Shown here: positions 16,046 through 24,889 of the stretch, piece after piece
Numbering within the stretch: position 1 is the stretch's first letter
How the letters are laid out: the number at the start of each line of letters is the position of its first letter
Position numbers and translations under genes: made by a program
Assembly (NCBI RefSeq): GCF_029837695.1
Contig: NZ_JAOEEA010000013.1
Coordinates: 85,663 to 149,662, forward strand
Reading direction: 5' to 3'
Length of the DNA: 64,000 nt
DNA from: Pseudomonas sp. GD04019
GTDB taxonomy: Bacteria; Pseudomonadota; Gammaproteobacteria; Pseudomonadales; Pseudomonadaceae
The notes under the pieces: model-generated
Database searches by the model: none
What the model was told of the DNA's origin: nothing
The model's input: only the letters and a program-made list of their open reading frames with translations

Positions 16046-17250
16046 GCCGCCGCTCCGGCCCGCAAGCGCGCCACCGGCTGCTCACGCACCGGCCAGTTGA
16101 GCGCCGCCGCCAGCAGGCCGAAGAGGATCGACAGTTGCCAGACCACCTCGTAGCTGCCGGTATGGTCGTATAGATAGCCACCCAGCCAACCGCCGAGGAA
16201 CGAGCCGATCTGGTGGAACAGGAAGACGATGCCACCGAGCATGGACAGGTTGCGCACACCGAACAGGGTGGCCACCGTGCCATTGGTCAGCGGCACCGTG
16301 GACAGCCACAACAGCCCCATGGCCATGCCGAACGCATAGGCGCTCCACTCGGTCAGCGGTGAATAGACGAAGGCGACTATCACCACCGTGCGCGCCAGAT
16401 ACAGGCCGGTAAGCAGGCGCGGCTTGGACATGCGCCCGCCGAGCCAGCCGGCAATGTAGGTGCCGAATACGTTGAACAGCCCGACCAGCGCCAGCACCGT
16501 CGTACCGACCGAGGCCGGCAGGTGCTGATCGACCAGGTACGACGGCAGGTGCACGCCGATAAATACCACCTGGAAGCCGCAGACGAAGAAGCCCAGCGCC
16601 AGCAACCAGAAGCCGGAGTGGCTGCAGGCCTCGCGCAACGCTTCGCCCAGGCTTTGCTCGCTGCCGGCCGGGGCCGGTTGCGGGGTGTCACGCACCATCA
16701 GCGCCAGTGGGACGATCAGCGCCACCAGCATGCCCAGAGCGATCAAGGCCGACGACCAGCCCAGCCAGCCGATCAGCCCGAGGGTACCCGGCAGCATGGC
16801 GAACTGGCCGAAGGAGCCGGCAGCCGCCGCGATACCCATGCCGATGCTGCGCTTCTCTGGCGGCAATGCGCGACCGACCACGCCGAGCAGCACCGAGAAC
16901 GAGGTGCCGGACAGACCGATGCCGATCAGCAACCCGGCGCTCAGCGACAGCGACCAGGCCGAGTCGGCACCGGCCATCAGCGCCAGGCCGACGGCGTAGA
17001 GCAAGCCACCGGCGACTATCACCCGGCGCGCGCCGAAGCGGTCGGCGATGGCTCCGGTGATCGGCTGGGCCAGGCCCCAGATCAGGTTCTGCAAGGCGAT
17101 GGCAAAGGCGAAAACTTCACGCCCCCAGCCGTATTCGCCACTCATCGGCGAGAGGAACAGGCCGAAGCCGTGGCGGACGCCGAGCGACAGGGCGAGGATC
17201 AGCGATGCTCCCAGCAGGAGCCAGCCTGCCGTGCGCCATGGGTTGTTCAT
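16042..17250 (-). CDS. MFS transporter
   Basis: A 402-residue protein with twelve predicted membrane helices and the MFS loop 2-3 motif GAIADRFGARRV (about 66-77), repeated in weaker form after TM8 (GWLGGRMSKPRLL). It resembles the monocarboxylate/oxalate-formate branch of the superfamily, but the substrate is not readable. It starts 25 nt after the MarR gene on the same strand, with GGAGA 5 nt before the ATG. Control by the MarR protein is likely. Confidence 0.88.
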   Translation of the reverse strand: MNNPWRTAGWLLLGASLILALSLGVRHGFGLFLSPMSGEYGWGREVFAFAIALQNLIWGLAQPITGAIADRFGARRVIVAGGLLYAVGLALMAGADSAWSLSLSAGLLIGIGLSGTSFSVLLGVVGRALPPEKRSIGMGIAAAAGSFGQFAMLPGTLGLIGWLGWSSALIALGMLVALIVPLALMVRDTPQPAPAGSEQSLGEALREACSHSGFWLLALGFFVCGFQVVFIGVHLPSYLVDQHLPASVGTTVLALVGLFNVFGTYIAGWLGGRMSKPRLLTGLYLARTVVIVAFVYSPLTEWSAYAFGMAMGLLWLSTVPLTNGTVATLFGVRNLSMLGGIVFLFHQIGSFLGGWLGGYLYDHTGSYEVVWQLSILFGLLAAALNWPVREQPVARLRAGAAA

Positions 17251-17275
17251 CTGCGTTCTCCGCGGGGCGTTCCCG

Positions 17276-17689
17276 TCAGTCGATGGTTTCCAGATCGTCC
17301 AGCAGCGCCATCAGCTCTGCCCGCTTGTCCGCGCCCAGGCGCAGCGCCAGCGCCTGCTGGGCCCGCTCCCATAACGGTGCGCCCTGCTCCAGCACGCGCA
17401 CGCCGGCAGCGGTCAGGGTTACCTGCCGGCTGCGCTGGTCGGCACCGCCACCGAACTGCAGCAGCCCCCTGCCCTCCACCACCCGCAGGTTGCGCCCGAG
17501 GGTGCTTCGATCCAGCCCCATGGCCTCGGCCAGGGCGGAAATGCTCGGCTGCCCCAGGCGCTGCAGGTTGCGCAGCAGGGAAAACTGCGCGGCATTCAGC
17601 CCGACATCGGCCAGGGCTTCGTCGTAGAGGCGGGTCACCCCGCGGCTGGCGCGGCGCAACTTGGTACAGAGGCAATGGGTCGGCAACAT
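17276..17689 (-). CDS. MarR-family transcriptional regulator
   Basis: The 137-residue winged-helix protein has the MarR layout: dimerisation helix, recognition region QPSISALAEAMGLDRSTLGRNLRVVEGRGLL (about 45-76), and wing DQRSRQVTLTAAG. It precedes the MFS gene by 25 nt, so it probably represses both in response to a transported compound. The ATG lies about 8 nt from a palindrome that may be its own operator. A very short or absent leader is implied. Confidence 0.9.
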   Translation of the reverse strand: MLPTHCLCTKLRRASRGVTRLYDEALADVGLNAAQFSLLRNLQRLGQPSISALAEAMGLDRSTLGRNLRVVEGRGLLQFGGGADQRSRQVTLTAAGVRVLEQGAPLWERAQQALALRLGADKRAELMALLDDLETID

Positions 17690-17697
17690 GGGGTACA

Positions 17698-17707
17698 GGT
17701 ATATACC
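17698..17707 (-). promoter_or_regulatory. Possible marR operator / -10 region
   Basis: GGTATATACC is a perfect 10-bp palindrome 9-18 nt upstream of the marR start codon and contains a TATA-like -10. A MarR dimer bound here would block the promoter. No convincing -35 is present. Confidence 0.45.
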
Positions 17708-17930
17708 CGCATCTATCGATCAGGCAGTTACAGTTGCGACAAAAACGAGGGGAACAGCCGCGTCACCCTATGGGTGCGCGGCGCGTACCAGACACGCTTA
17801 TCCATTCATCGATGGTCGACTGCCGCTGCGCTCCGAGACCGCCCTAAGGTGTGGCGCTTTTGTACGGTGCCACTCGCCGAGGGCAGTGCACCACTAGGCA
17901 CTTAGGCCGCGACCAGGCGAGACGCTTCGA

Positions 17931-18668
17931 TCAACTCCACAGCGCCAACGCCACCAGCACCGCACACTCACCCAGCTCCAGCAGCGCGCCGGCGGTATCG
18001 CCGGTGGTGCCTCCCAGGCGAGAGATAAGCGCGCGGCGCAGCAGCCAGAACACCAGGACGGCAGCGAGCAATGCCAGCACGGCGGAGAAACCGAGCAGCA
18101 GCATGGCCAGGCCATGTAGCGCCAGGATCAGGGGCAGGCGCTCACGCGGCAGATGCTCGCTAAGCGCCGCGCCCAGGCCGCCGGCGCGCACATAGGCGGT
18201 GGTCAGGAACAGCAGCGGCAGCAGCGCGCGGCCCAGCCAGGGCGCCAGCAGTAGCCCGGCCCAGGCACCTCGTTCGAGCAGTACCACCAGGGCGGCGAAC
18301 TTGAGCAGCAGCACCAGCAGCAGCACCACCACCGCGATCGGACCGCTGCGCGGGTCCTTCATGATCGCTAGCGTACGCTCGCGATCGCCGTAGCCACCGA
18401 CCCAGGCGTCGGCTGTGTCGGCCAGGCCATCCAGGTGCAGACCACCGGAGAGCCCGACCCAGACGGCCAGCAGAATGGCCGCCTGCAGCAGCGCCGGCGT
18501 GTCGCCGAGCAGCCCGCGCAGGGCCAGCAGCAGGCCACCGAGCAGCAGCCCCACCAGCGGATACCACAGCAGCGAGCGGCCGATCTGCGCAGGCTCCGGC
18601 ATGCCCGCCAGCCGGATAGGCAGGCGGGTGAGGAACTGCAGGGCGATCAGTAGCGGCTGCGGCAGCAT
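17931..18668 (-). CDS. cobS: Adenosylcobinamide-GDP ribazoletransferase
   Basis: This 245-residue integral membrane enzyme (also called CobV) joins alpha-ribazole to adenosylcobinamide-GDP to give adenosylcobalamin. Diagnostic segments are LQFLTRLPIR (about 11-20), GGLHLDGLADTADAW (about 75-89) with acidic metal ligands, and several hydrophobic helices. It is the last gene of the late cob operon. Its ATG overlaps the cobC stop by one base (TGATG). Confidence 0.95.
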   Translation of the reverse strand: MLPQPLLIALQFLTRLPIRLAGMPEPAQIGRSLLWYPLVGLLLGGLLLALRGLLGDTPALLQAAILLAVWVGLSGGLHLDGLADTADAWVGGYGDRERTLAIMKDPRSGPIAVVVLLLVLLLKFAALVVLLERGAWAGLLLAPWLGRALLPLLFLTTAYVRAGGLGAALSEHLPRERLPLILALHGLAMLLLGFSAVLALLAAVLVFWLLRRALISRLGGTTGDTAGALLELGECAVLVALALWS

Positions 18669-19240
18669 CAGGCTTCGGTCAACGCCAGGCCAGGACCGAC
18701 GTTCAGACCGTGCAGCGCGCCGTAGCCCACGTCCACCTGCAGCAGCTGGTTCTCCGGCAGGTTGCGCGCACGCGCCAGCAGCAGGCGCATCACACCGCCG
18801 TGGGTCACCAGCAGCACACGCTGGCCATCCAGCTCGGCCTGCAGGCGCTCGACCGCGCCCAGCACGCGCTGGGCGAAGTCGCGCACCGGCTCGGCCTCGG
18901 GCGGGGTGAAGCGGTAGGGATCGTTCCAGAACTTGCCGAGCGCCTCCGGGTCCTCCAGCAGCACCTCGGCCGAGTTGCGGCCCTCCCAGGCGCCGAAGTG
19001 CAGCTCACGCAGATCGGCCTCGATGCGCAGCGGCAGGCCGTTGGCTTCGGAAAACTCGCGGGCGAAGGATTCGCAACGCTGCAGCGGCGAGCTGATCACC
19101 AGGTCCCAGCCGCCCTTGCCGGCCAGGGCCATCTGCATTTGCTGACGGCCCTGCGCGGTCAGTGCGTCGTCGCTGCTGCCGCGAAAACCGGGGCCGGCGT
19201 CGGTCACGCCGTGGCGCAGCATATCCAGGGAAAGGGTCAT
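18668..19240 (-). CDS. cobC: Alpha-ribazole phosphatase (histidine phosphatase family)
   Basis: The 190-residue phosphoglycerate-mutase-like protein has the catalytic RHG motif (DMLRHGVTD, His at about residue 10), the acid/base region DLRELHFGAWEG, and the second catalytic His in LLVTHGGVM. It removes the phosphate from alpha-ribazole phosphate or cobalamin phosphate. It overlaps cobT by 4 nt (ATGA) and cobS by 1 nt. Name note: in P. denitrificans nomenclature cobC means a different gene. Confidence 0.92.
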   Translation of the reverse strand: MTLSLDMLRHGVTDAGPGFRGSSDDALTAQGRQQMQMALAGKGGWDLVISSPLQRCESFAREFSEANGLPLRIEADLRELHFGAWEGRNSAEVLLEDPEALGKFWNDPYRFTPPEAEPVRDFAQRVLGAVERLQAELDGQRVLLVTHGGVMRLLLARARNLPENQLLQVDVGYGALHGLNVGPGLALTEA

Positions 19241-20292
19241 TGTTTGTCCTCAACGAGAGCTTCAGAAAAAGTAGCCATGCCGCCGTGCAACACACAGGCA
19301 AGCTTGATCAGGGGCAGCGCTAGCGCCGCGCCGCTGCCCTCGCCCAGGCGCAGGCCGAGGTCGAGCAGCGGGCTGGCATCGAGTTCGGCCAGCAACGCCG
19401 CGTGTCCCGGCTCGGCGCCGGCATGGGCGAACAGCAGCCAGGGCCGCACGCCGGGGTTCATGCGCACGGCGCAGAGGGCTGCCGCACTGCAGATAAAGCC
19501 GTCGACCACGGCCGGAATACCGGCCTGGGCACAGGCCAGGTAGGCACCGGCCAGGGCGGCCAGCTCGAAGCCACCAACCCGGCGCAAGGCCTCGAAGGGA
19601 TCGGCCAGCTGCGAGCCGTGTAACGCCAGGGCACGCTCGATTACTGCTTGCTTGTGGCTAACGCCGGCGCCGTCGAGACCGGTGCCGGGGCCGGTCAGCA
19701 GGCCGGGTTGCAGATCACTCAGGGCGCAGGCCAGGGCCGTGGCGGCACTGGTGTTGCCGATGCCCATCTCACCGGCCAGCAACAGGTCGCAGCCCTCGGC
19801 CAGCGCCTGCTGCACCGCGTCGCGGCCAGCCTGCAGCGCCGCCACGCATTGCTCGACGGTCATGGCTGGCTCGATGGCGAAGTTGGCAGTGCCGGCGCCC
19901 AGGCGCAGGTGGCGCACGCCGGGCAGCTCCAACGCCAGATTGATGGTGCCGAGGTCGACCAGGCGCAGCGGCATGCCCTGCTCGCGGGCCAGCACGCTAA
20001 CGGCGGCGCCACCGGCGACGAAATTGCCGAGCATCTGCGCGGTCACCGCCTGCGGATAGGCCGACACGCCCTCGGTGACTACCCCGTGGTCACCGGCGAA
20101 CAACACCAGCTGCGGCTGGGCGATGGCCGGTTTCTCGCGGCCCTGCAGCGCAGCCAGGCGCACGGCCAGAGCCTCCAGCGCGCCGAGGGCGCCGGTCGGC
20201 TTGGTCAACTGCGCCTGGCGCGCCAGAGCAGCGGCCTCGGCGACGGTGTCAGGCAGGCGGCAGGCCTGCTGCCACCAGGGTGAGGAAGTCAT
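19237..20292 (-). CDS. cobT: Nicotinate-nucleotide--dimethylbenzimidazole phosphoribosyltransferase
   Basis: The 351-residue enzyme (CobU in P. denitrificans) transfers phosphoribose from nicotinate mononucleotide to dimethylbenzimidazole. Family motifs include KPTGALGALEALAVRLAALQ, FAGDHGVV, AGEMGIGNTSAATALA and the C-terminal LGLRLGEGSGAALALPLIKLA with the catalytic Glu. The ATG at 20292 overlaps the cobU stop as ATGA. Length matches the family (about 350). Confidence 0.96.
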   Translation of the reverse strand: MTSSPWWQQACRLPDTVAEAAALARQAQLTKPTGALGALEALAVRLAALQGREKPAIAQPQLVLFAGDHGVVTEGVSAYPQAVTAQMLGNFVAGGAAVSVLAREQGMPLRLVDLGTINLALELPGVRHLRLGAGTANFAIEPAMTVEQCVAALQAGRDAVQQALAEGCDLLLAGEMGIGNTSAATALACALSDLQPGLLTGPGTGLDGAGVSHKQAVIERALALHGSQLADPFEALRRVGGFELAALAGAYLACAQAGIPAVVDGFICSAAALCAVRMNPGVRPWLLFAHAGAEPGHAALLAELDASPLLDLGLRLGEGSGAALALPLIKLACVLHGGMATFSEALVEDKQ

Positions 20293-20810
20293 AGCGGCGC
20301 TCCTTTGAGCAGCATGGGCAGGCCGGCGACGCAGAACTGCACGCGCTCGGCCCGTTCGGCCACAGCCTGGTGCAGCCAACCGGCCTCATCGACGTAGCGA
20401 CGGGTCAGCTCGCCCAGCGGTACCACGCCCAGGCCAGTCTCGTTGCTGACCAGGATGATGCGCCCGGGCAGCTCACCCAGCGCTTCGAGGAAGGCGTCGC
20501 GCTGCATGGCCAGACGCGTCTCGTCTTCCAACATCAGAAGGTTGGTCAGCCACAGGGTCAGGCAGTCGACCAGCAGGCAGCGGTCGGGGGCGGCATTGTC
20601 GCGCAGGGCACGGGCCAGTTCGAGAGGTTCCTCCACCAGGCCCCACTCGGTCGGGCGAGAGCTGCGATGATGGGCGATGCGCTTGGCCATCTCGCCGTCC
20701 CAGGCCTGGCCGGTGGCGATATAGGTGACCGGCAGGCCGCTGTCCGCCGCCAGTTTCTCGGCCAGACGACTCTTGCCAGAGCGGGCGCCACCGAGGATCA
20801 GTTCAAGCAT
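20289..20810 (-). CDS. cobU: Adenosylcobinamide kinase / guanylyltransferase
   Basis: A 173-residue bifunctional enzyme (CobP in P. denitrificans) that phosphorylates adenosylcobinamide and activates it with GMP. It begins with the P-loop LILGGARSGKSRLAE (residues 3-17) and shows TYIATGQAWDGEM, the HHRSSRP loop and LLVDCLTLWLTNLL. The ATG at 20810 has AGGAGC just upstream. A palindromic repeat separates it from cobQ. Confidence 0.95.
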   Translation of the reverse strand: MLELILGGARSGKSRLAEKLAADSGLPVTYIATGQAWDGEMAKRIAHHRSSRPTEWGLVEEPLELARALRDNAAPDRCLLVDCLTLWLTNLLMLEDETRLAMQRDAFLEALGELPGRIILVSNETGLGVVPLGELTRRYVDEAGWLHQAVAERAERVQFCVAGLPMLLKGAPL

Positions 20811-20839
20811 TTGGGCTCCTCTCAAGAATGCCGGCCGGT

Positions 20840-20910
20840 GTAGGGTGGATCGCGCTCCATCGATCCACCAGCAGCGCCCAGGTAGATGTACACAACGACA
20901 TCCACCCTAC
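20840..20910. repeat. GTAGGGTGGAT palindromic repeat, copy 1
   Basis: A 71-bp element bounded by perfect 11-bp inverted repeats GTAGGGTGGAT / ATCCACCCTAC, with an inner hairpin (GTGGATCG...CGATCCAC). It fills the cobQ-cobU gap and its end overlaps the last codons of cobQ. Related 73-bp elements occur at 47168 and 52854. It behaves like a small MITE or REP-type element. Confidence 0.8.
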
Positions 20911-22361
20911 AGACCACAGAGTTCGCGGAGCAGCCGGGTATCCAGATGCGCCTCGACCAGGTCGGCCAGGCGCTCGATATCGCGTTCGCGGCGCGCATGG
21001 TAATCCACCTGGCGCGCCTCGCGTAGGCCGGCCCAGGCGAGCAGCGCGGCGCAGGCGGCCGGCCGCTCGAACAGGCCGTGCAGGTAGGTGGCCATGACCT
21101 GGCCGTCGGCGCTGATGGCGCCATCGGCGCGGCCATCGTCCAGGCGCACGGCGGGATTGCTCAGCGCCGGGCCGGAGCTGACGCCGGCATGGATCTCATA
21201 GCCACTGACCGGCAGATCGCCAAGGACCAGCCGACCCTGCACATTGCGCAGCTGCTTCTCCTGCTCCAATACGGTGGCGTAGTCGAGCAGGCCGAGGCCC
21301 GCGCTGCTGCCGGCCGGGCCCTCCAGGCCGTGGGGGTCATCAATGCGCGTGCCGAGCATCTGCAGGCCGCCGCAGATGCCGAGCACCTTGCCGCCATAGC
21401 GCAGGTGGCGGGCGATCGCCGCGTCCCAGCCATGCTCGCGCAGGCGCGCCAGGTCGGCGCGCACGCTCTTCGAGCCGGGCAGGATGATCAGGTCGGCCGG
21501 CGGAATCGCCTGGCCGGGGCCGATGAACTGCAGGTCCACCTGCGGATGCAGGCGCAACGGATCGAAGTCGGTGTGGTTGCTGATGCGCGGCAGCACCGGC
21601 ACGGCGACGCGCAGCACCTCGCGCTCCTTGTCCGGCTGCAGCACCTGTACCGCGTCCTCGGCCTCCAGGTGGAAGTCCATCAGGTACGGCAGCACGCCGA
21701 GCACCGGCTTGCCGGTGCGCTGCTCCAGCCAGTCCAGCCCCGGTTGCAACAGGGCGATATCGCCACGGAAGCGGTTGATCACGAAGCCCTTCACCCGCGC
21801 CTGCTCGCTTTCCGAAAGCAGCTCCAGGGTGCCCACCAGATGGGCGAACACCCCACCCTTGTCGATATCGGCGATTAGCAGCACCGGGCAGTCCACCGCC
21901 TCGGCGAAGCCCATGTTGGCGATGTCGCCGGCACGCAGGTTGATCTCGGCCGGCGAGCCGGCGCCCTCCACCATCACCACCGGGTACTGCGCCGTCAGCC
22001 GTGCGTGGGACTCGAGCACCGCCTCGCGGGCGACGCGCTTGTAGTCGTGGTAGGCGACGGCGTTCATATTACCCACGGCTCGCCCATGAATGATCACCTG
22101 GGCGCCGGTATCGGAATTGGGCTTGAGCAGTACCGGATTCATATCGGTGTGCGGCGCCAGGCCCGCGGCCTGGGCCTGCACCGCCTGGGCGCGGCCGATC
22201 TCGCCGCCATCGGCGGTGACGGCGGAGTTCAGCGCCATATTCTGCGGCTTGAACGGCACCACGCTCACGCCCTGGCGCTGCAGCCAGCGGCACAGGGCGG
22301 TCACCAGGGTGCTTTTGCCGGCGTCCGAGGTGGTGCCCTGGATCATTAGAGTGGCGCTCAT
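20907..22361 (-). CDS. cobQ: Cobyric acid synthase
   Basis: The 484-residue ATP- and glutamine-dependent amidotransferase converts adenosylcobyrinate a,c-diamide to adenosylcobyrate. The N-terminal dethiobiotin-synthetase-like domain starts MIQGTTSDAGKSTLVTALCR (P-loop) and includes FKPQNMALNS. The C-terminal type 1 glutaminase domain has the nucleophile in VLGICGGLQMLG and the His in ATYLHGLFE. The ATG at 22361 overlaps the cobD stop (ATGA). Confidence 0.97.
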   Translation of the reverse strand: MSATLMIQGTTSDAGKSTLVTALCRWLQRQGVSVVPFKPQNMALNSAVTADGGEIGRAQAVQAQAAGLAPHTDMNPVLLKPNSDTGAQVIIHGRAVGNMNAVAYHDYKRVAREAVLESHARLTAQYPVVMVEGAGSPAEINLRAGDIANMGFAEAVDCPVLLIADIDKGGVFAHLVGTLELLSESEQARVKGFVINRFRGDIALLQPGLDWLEQRTGKPVLGVLPYLMDFHLEAEDAVQVLQPDKEREVLRVAVPVLPRISNHTDFDPLRLHPQVDLQFIGPGQAIPPADLIILPGSKSVRADLARLREHGWDAAIARHLRYGGKVLGICGGLQMLGTRIDDPHGLEGPAGSSAGLGLLDYATVLEQEKQLRNVQGRLVLGDLPVSGYEIHAGVSSGPALSNPAVRLDDGRADGAISADGQVMATYLHGLFERPAACAALLAWAGLREARQVDYHARRERDIERLADLVEAHLDTRLLRELCGL

Positions 22362-23344
22362 TGCGGCCTCTCCTTCAGCGCCTGCTCCAGGCGCTGCCAG
22401 CCTGTTTCGTCGCCGGGCAGGCCGAAGCGCAGGCAGCGGGTCTCGGCGAACAGGCGCAGGAGAATGCCGCGCCGTGCGAAGTAGCCATGCAGGCCGACCG
22501 CCTGGGGATGGCCGACCAGTTGGAACAGCGCGGTGCCACCGGCCGGGGCCAAGCCATGGTCGCTGAGCAGCACGGCCAGGCGCAGGCCATCGGCACGCAG
22601 GCGCTCGCGCTGGCGGCGCTGCCCCTCGCTGTCGGCCAGCAAGGCGCTGGCCACCGCACGGGTCGGTCCGCTGACAGCCCAGGGCCCGAGCTGCTCGCCC
22701 AGGCGTTCGAGCCATTCGCTCTCGGCCAGTACGAAGCCCAGGCGGATGCCGGCCAGGCCGAAGAACTTGCCGAACGAGCGCAGCACGATCAGCCCCGGCA
22801 GCTGGCTGTCGGCCGCCAGGCTGTGCTCCGGCGTGCAGTCCATAAAGGCCTCGTCCACCAGCAACCAGCCGCCGCGCTCGGCCAGACGCGCATGCCAGGC
22901 GAGCAGGCGCTCGCGCTCCATCAGCCGGCAACTGGGGTTGTTCGGGTTGATCACCAGCAGTACGTCGAGGCGCTCCAGCGAGCGCTCCACCGCGCCCTCA
23001 CCCAGTTCCTGCACCAGATGCCCTTCGCGGCGCCACGCCGCGGCATGCTCGGCGTAGGCCGGCGACACGACGCCGACCCGCAAGCCAGGGCGGCGCAGAC
23101 GCGGCAGGGCCTGGATCGCCGCCTGGGAACCGGCCACCGGCAACAGTGCTGACACGCCGTAATAGTCGCGAGCGGCCGCCTCCAGACCGTCGTCGACCTC
23201 GGGCAGGCGCTGCCAGGCAGAGCCGGGGATGGCCGGCAGTGGCCAGCCATAGGGCGCGATGCCGGTGGACAGGTCGAGCCAGTCCGCCAGCGCAATGCCG
23301 TAACGCCGCGCTGCCTCGCGCAGGCGGCCACCGTGCTCAAGCAA
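22358..23344 (-). CDS. cobD: Threonine-phosphate decarboxylase
   Basis: The 328-residue PLP enzyme of the aminotransferase fold makes (R)-1-amino-2-propanol O-2-phosphate for the cobamide linker (CobC in P. denitrificans). It shows LSTGIAPYGWP, the INPNNPSC loop, DEAFMDCTPE, and the PLP lysine in RSFGKFFGLAGIRLG. The start is TTG with a good GGGAGGG site. It overlaps the end of cbiB by 8 nt. Confidence 0.93.
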   Translation of the reverse strand: MLEHGGRLREAARRYGIALADWLDLSTGIAPYGWPLPAIPGSAWQRLPEVDDGLEAAARDYYGVSALLPVAGSQAAIQALPRLRRPGLRVGVVSPAYAEHAAAWRREGHLVQELGEGAVERSLERLDVLLVINPNNPSCRLMERERLLAWHARLAERGGWLLVDEAFMDCTPEHSLAADSQLPGLIVLRSFGKFFGLAGIRLGFVLAESEWLERLGEQLGPWAVSGPTRAVASALLADSEGQRRQRERLRADGLRLAVLLSDHGLAPAGGTALFQLVGHPQAVGLHGYFARRGILLRLFAETRCLRFGLPGDETGWQRLEQALKERPQ

Positions 23345-24242
23345 GGTACAGCCCTCCCACGACCAGTATCAGCAGCCACAGGGCCACACCGCCATGCACC
23401 AGGTTGAGCGCCCGCTCGATATCGCGGGCCTGGGGCGGCGCGCCCTCGCCCAGCTGCGGGCGCTGCTCCTCGATGCCATGGTAGACGGCCGCGCCACCCA
23501 GGCTGACGCCCAGGGCACCGGCGCCGGCGGCCATCACCGGCCCGGCGTTGGGGCTGTCCCACTGCGGCGCCTGGCGCCGCCAGCAGCGCAGGGCCAGGCC
23601 GGTGCGCCCGAGCAGTGCGTAGGTCAGCGCAACCAGGCGTGCGGGGATGTAATTGAGCAGATCGTCGATGCGCGCGGCGGCCCAGCCGAAGCGCTCGAAG
23701 CGCTCGTTGCGGTAGCCCCACATGGCATCCAGGGTATTGCTCAGGCGGTATAGCACTACGCCTGGCGCACCGAGCAGGCAGAACCAGAACAGCGCGGCGA
23801 ACACCGCATCCGAGCCGTTCTCCAACACCGACTCGGTGCCGGCGCGAGCCACGCCGGTGGCGTCCAGCTCGGCGGTGCGCCGGCTGACCAGATAACCGAC
23901 ACGCTGCCGCGCCTGCGGCAGATCGCCCAGGCGCAGCGCCTGCGCCACCGGCAGCGCATGCTGACCGAGGCTCTTCAGGCCGACGGCGAAATACAGGGCG
24001 AGAATCTCCAGCAGCCAGCCCAGGTCGGTCAGGCTCAGCAGCCAGACCAGTGCCACCGGCGGCAGCACCGCCAGGCACCAGCCGCTGACACCATGACTGC
24101 GCCAGCCGCGACCACCGGCGTTGAGGCGCTGCTCGATGCGCTTGGCCAGGTTGCCGAAGCCCACCAGCGGGTGCCAGCGCCGCGGCTCACCGAACCAGGC
24201 ATCCAGGCCCATGCCGGCCAGGGCGGACAGCGCGAGGCTCAC
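23337..24242 (-). CDS. cbiB: Adenosylcobinamide-phosphate synthase
   Basis: This 301-residue membrane protein (CobD in P. denitrificans) attaches aminopropanol phosphate to adenosylcobyrate. It has the N-terminal DAWFGEPRRWHPLVGFGNLAKRIE (about 13-36), VGYLVSRRT(A/E) and the C-terminal LVHGGVALWLLILVVGGLYLA membrane segment. The start is GTG, overlapping the bluB stop as GTGA. Confidence 0.94.
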   Translation of the reverse strand: MSLALSALAGMGLDAWFGEPRRWHPLVGFGNLAKRIEQRLNAGGRGWRSHGVSGWCLAVLPPVALVWLLSLTDLGWLLEILALYFAVGLKSLGQHALPVAQALRLGDLPQARQRVGYLVSRRTAELDATGVARAGTESVLENGSDAVFAALFWFCLLGAPGVVLYRLSNTLDAMWGYRNERFERFGWAAARIDDLLNYIPARLVALTYALLGRTGLALRCWRRQAPQWDSPNAGPVMAAGAGALGVSLGGAAVYHGIEEQRPQLGEGAPPQARDIERALNLVHGGVALWLLILVVGGLYLA

Positions 24243-24889
24243 GTCTGCTGCCCCCAGCGGTCGGCGAATACCAGCTCGCTCAGCGGCCGCTCGCTGGCCC
24301 AGCCTTCCTGCACCAGCATCGGCCGCTCATAGAACTCGCTCACCGGCCCCAGGCACAGCACCGCCACCGGCTGGCTACCGGCCGGCATGCCGAGCAGCTC
24401 GGCTAAGGCGAGCGGATCGAACAGCGACACCCAGCCCAGTCCCAGGCCTTCGGCACGCGCCGCCAGCCAGAGGTTCTGGATGGCGCAGCTGAGCGAGGCC
24501 AGGTCCATCTGCGGCAAGGTGCGGCGGCCGAACACATGGGCCTCGCGGCCGTCCATCAGGGCCGCCACCAGCAGCTCGGCGCAGTCGCGGATGCCCTCGA
24601 CCTTGAGCCGCATGAACTCGTCGCTGCGCTCACCCAGCGCCTCGGCGGTGCGCACCCGCTCGGCCTCGACCAGGCCATGGATACTCTCCCTGAGTTCGGG
24701 CCGGGTGACGCGGACAAAGCGCCACGGCTGCATCAGGCCGACGCTGGGCGCCTGGTGCGCCGCCTGCAGCAGACGCGCGAGCAGCTCCGGGGCCACCTGC
24801 CCGCCGGCGAAGTGGCGCATGTCGCGGCGCTCGGCGATGGCGCGGTAGACGGCGGCGCGCTCGTCGGGGCTGAAGGCGTGGTCGTTCAT
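24239..24889 (-). CDS. bluB: 5,6-dimethylbenzimidazole synthase
   Basis: The 216-residue flavin enzyme cleaves reduced FMN with oxygen to form the lower ligand of B12. It has the nitroreductase-like fold with ERRDMRHFAGG (about 20-30), AHQAPSVGLMQPWRFVRV (about 47-64) and WLAARAEGLGLGWVSLFDP. Its presence means the organism can make its own dimethylbenzimidazole aerobically. The ATG at 24889 overlaps the cobB stop (ATGA). Confidence 0.95.
   Translation of the reverse strand: MNDHAFSPDERAAVYRAIAERRDMRHFAGGQVAPELLARLLQAAHQAPSVGLMQPWRFVRVTRPELRESIHGLVEAERVRTAEALGERSDEFMRLKVEGIRDCAELLVAALMDGREAHVFGRRTLPQMDLASLSCAIQNLWLAARAEGLGLGWVSLFDPLALAELLGMPAGSQPVAVLCLGPVSEFYERPMLVQEGWASERPLSELVFADRWGQQT

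Noticed and set aside
17661..17905. Short overlapping plus frames between marR and cobS
   Set aside because: They lack ribosome-binding sites and overlap the marR promoter; the encoded peptides are Arg/Ser/Thr-rich.
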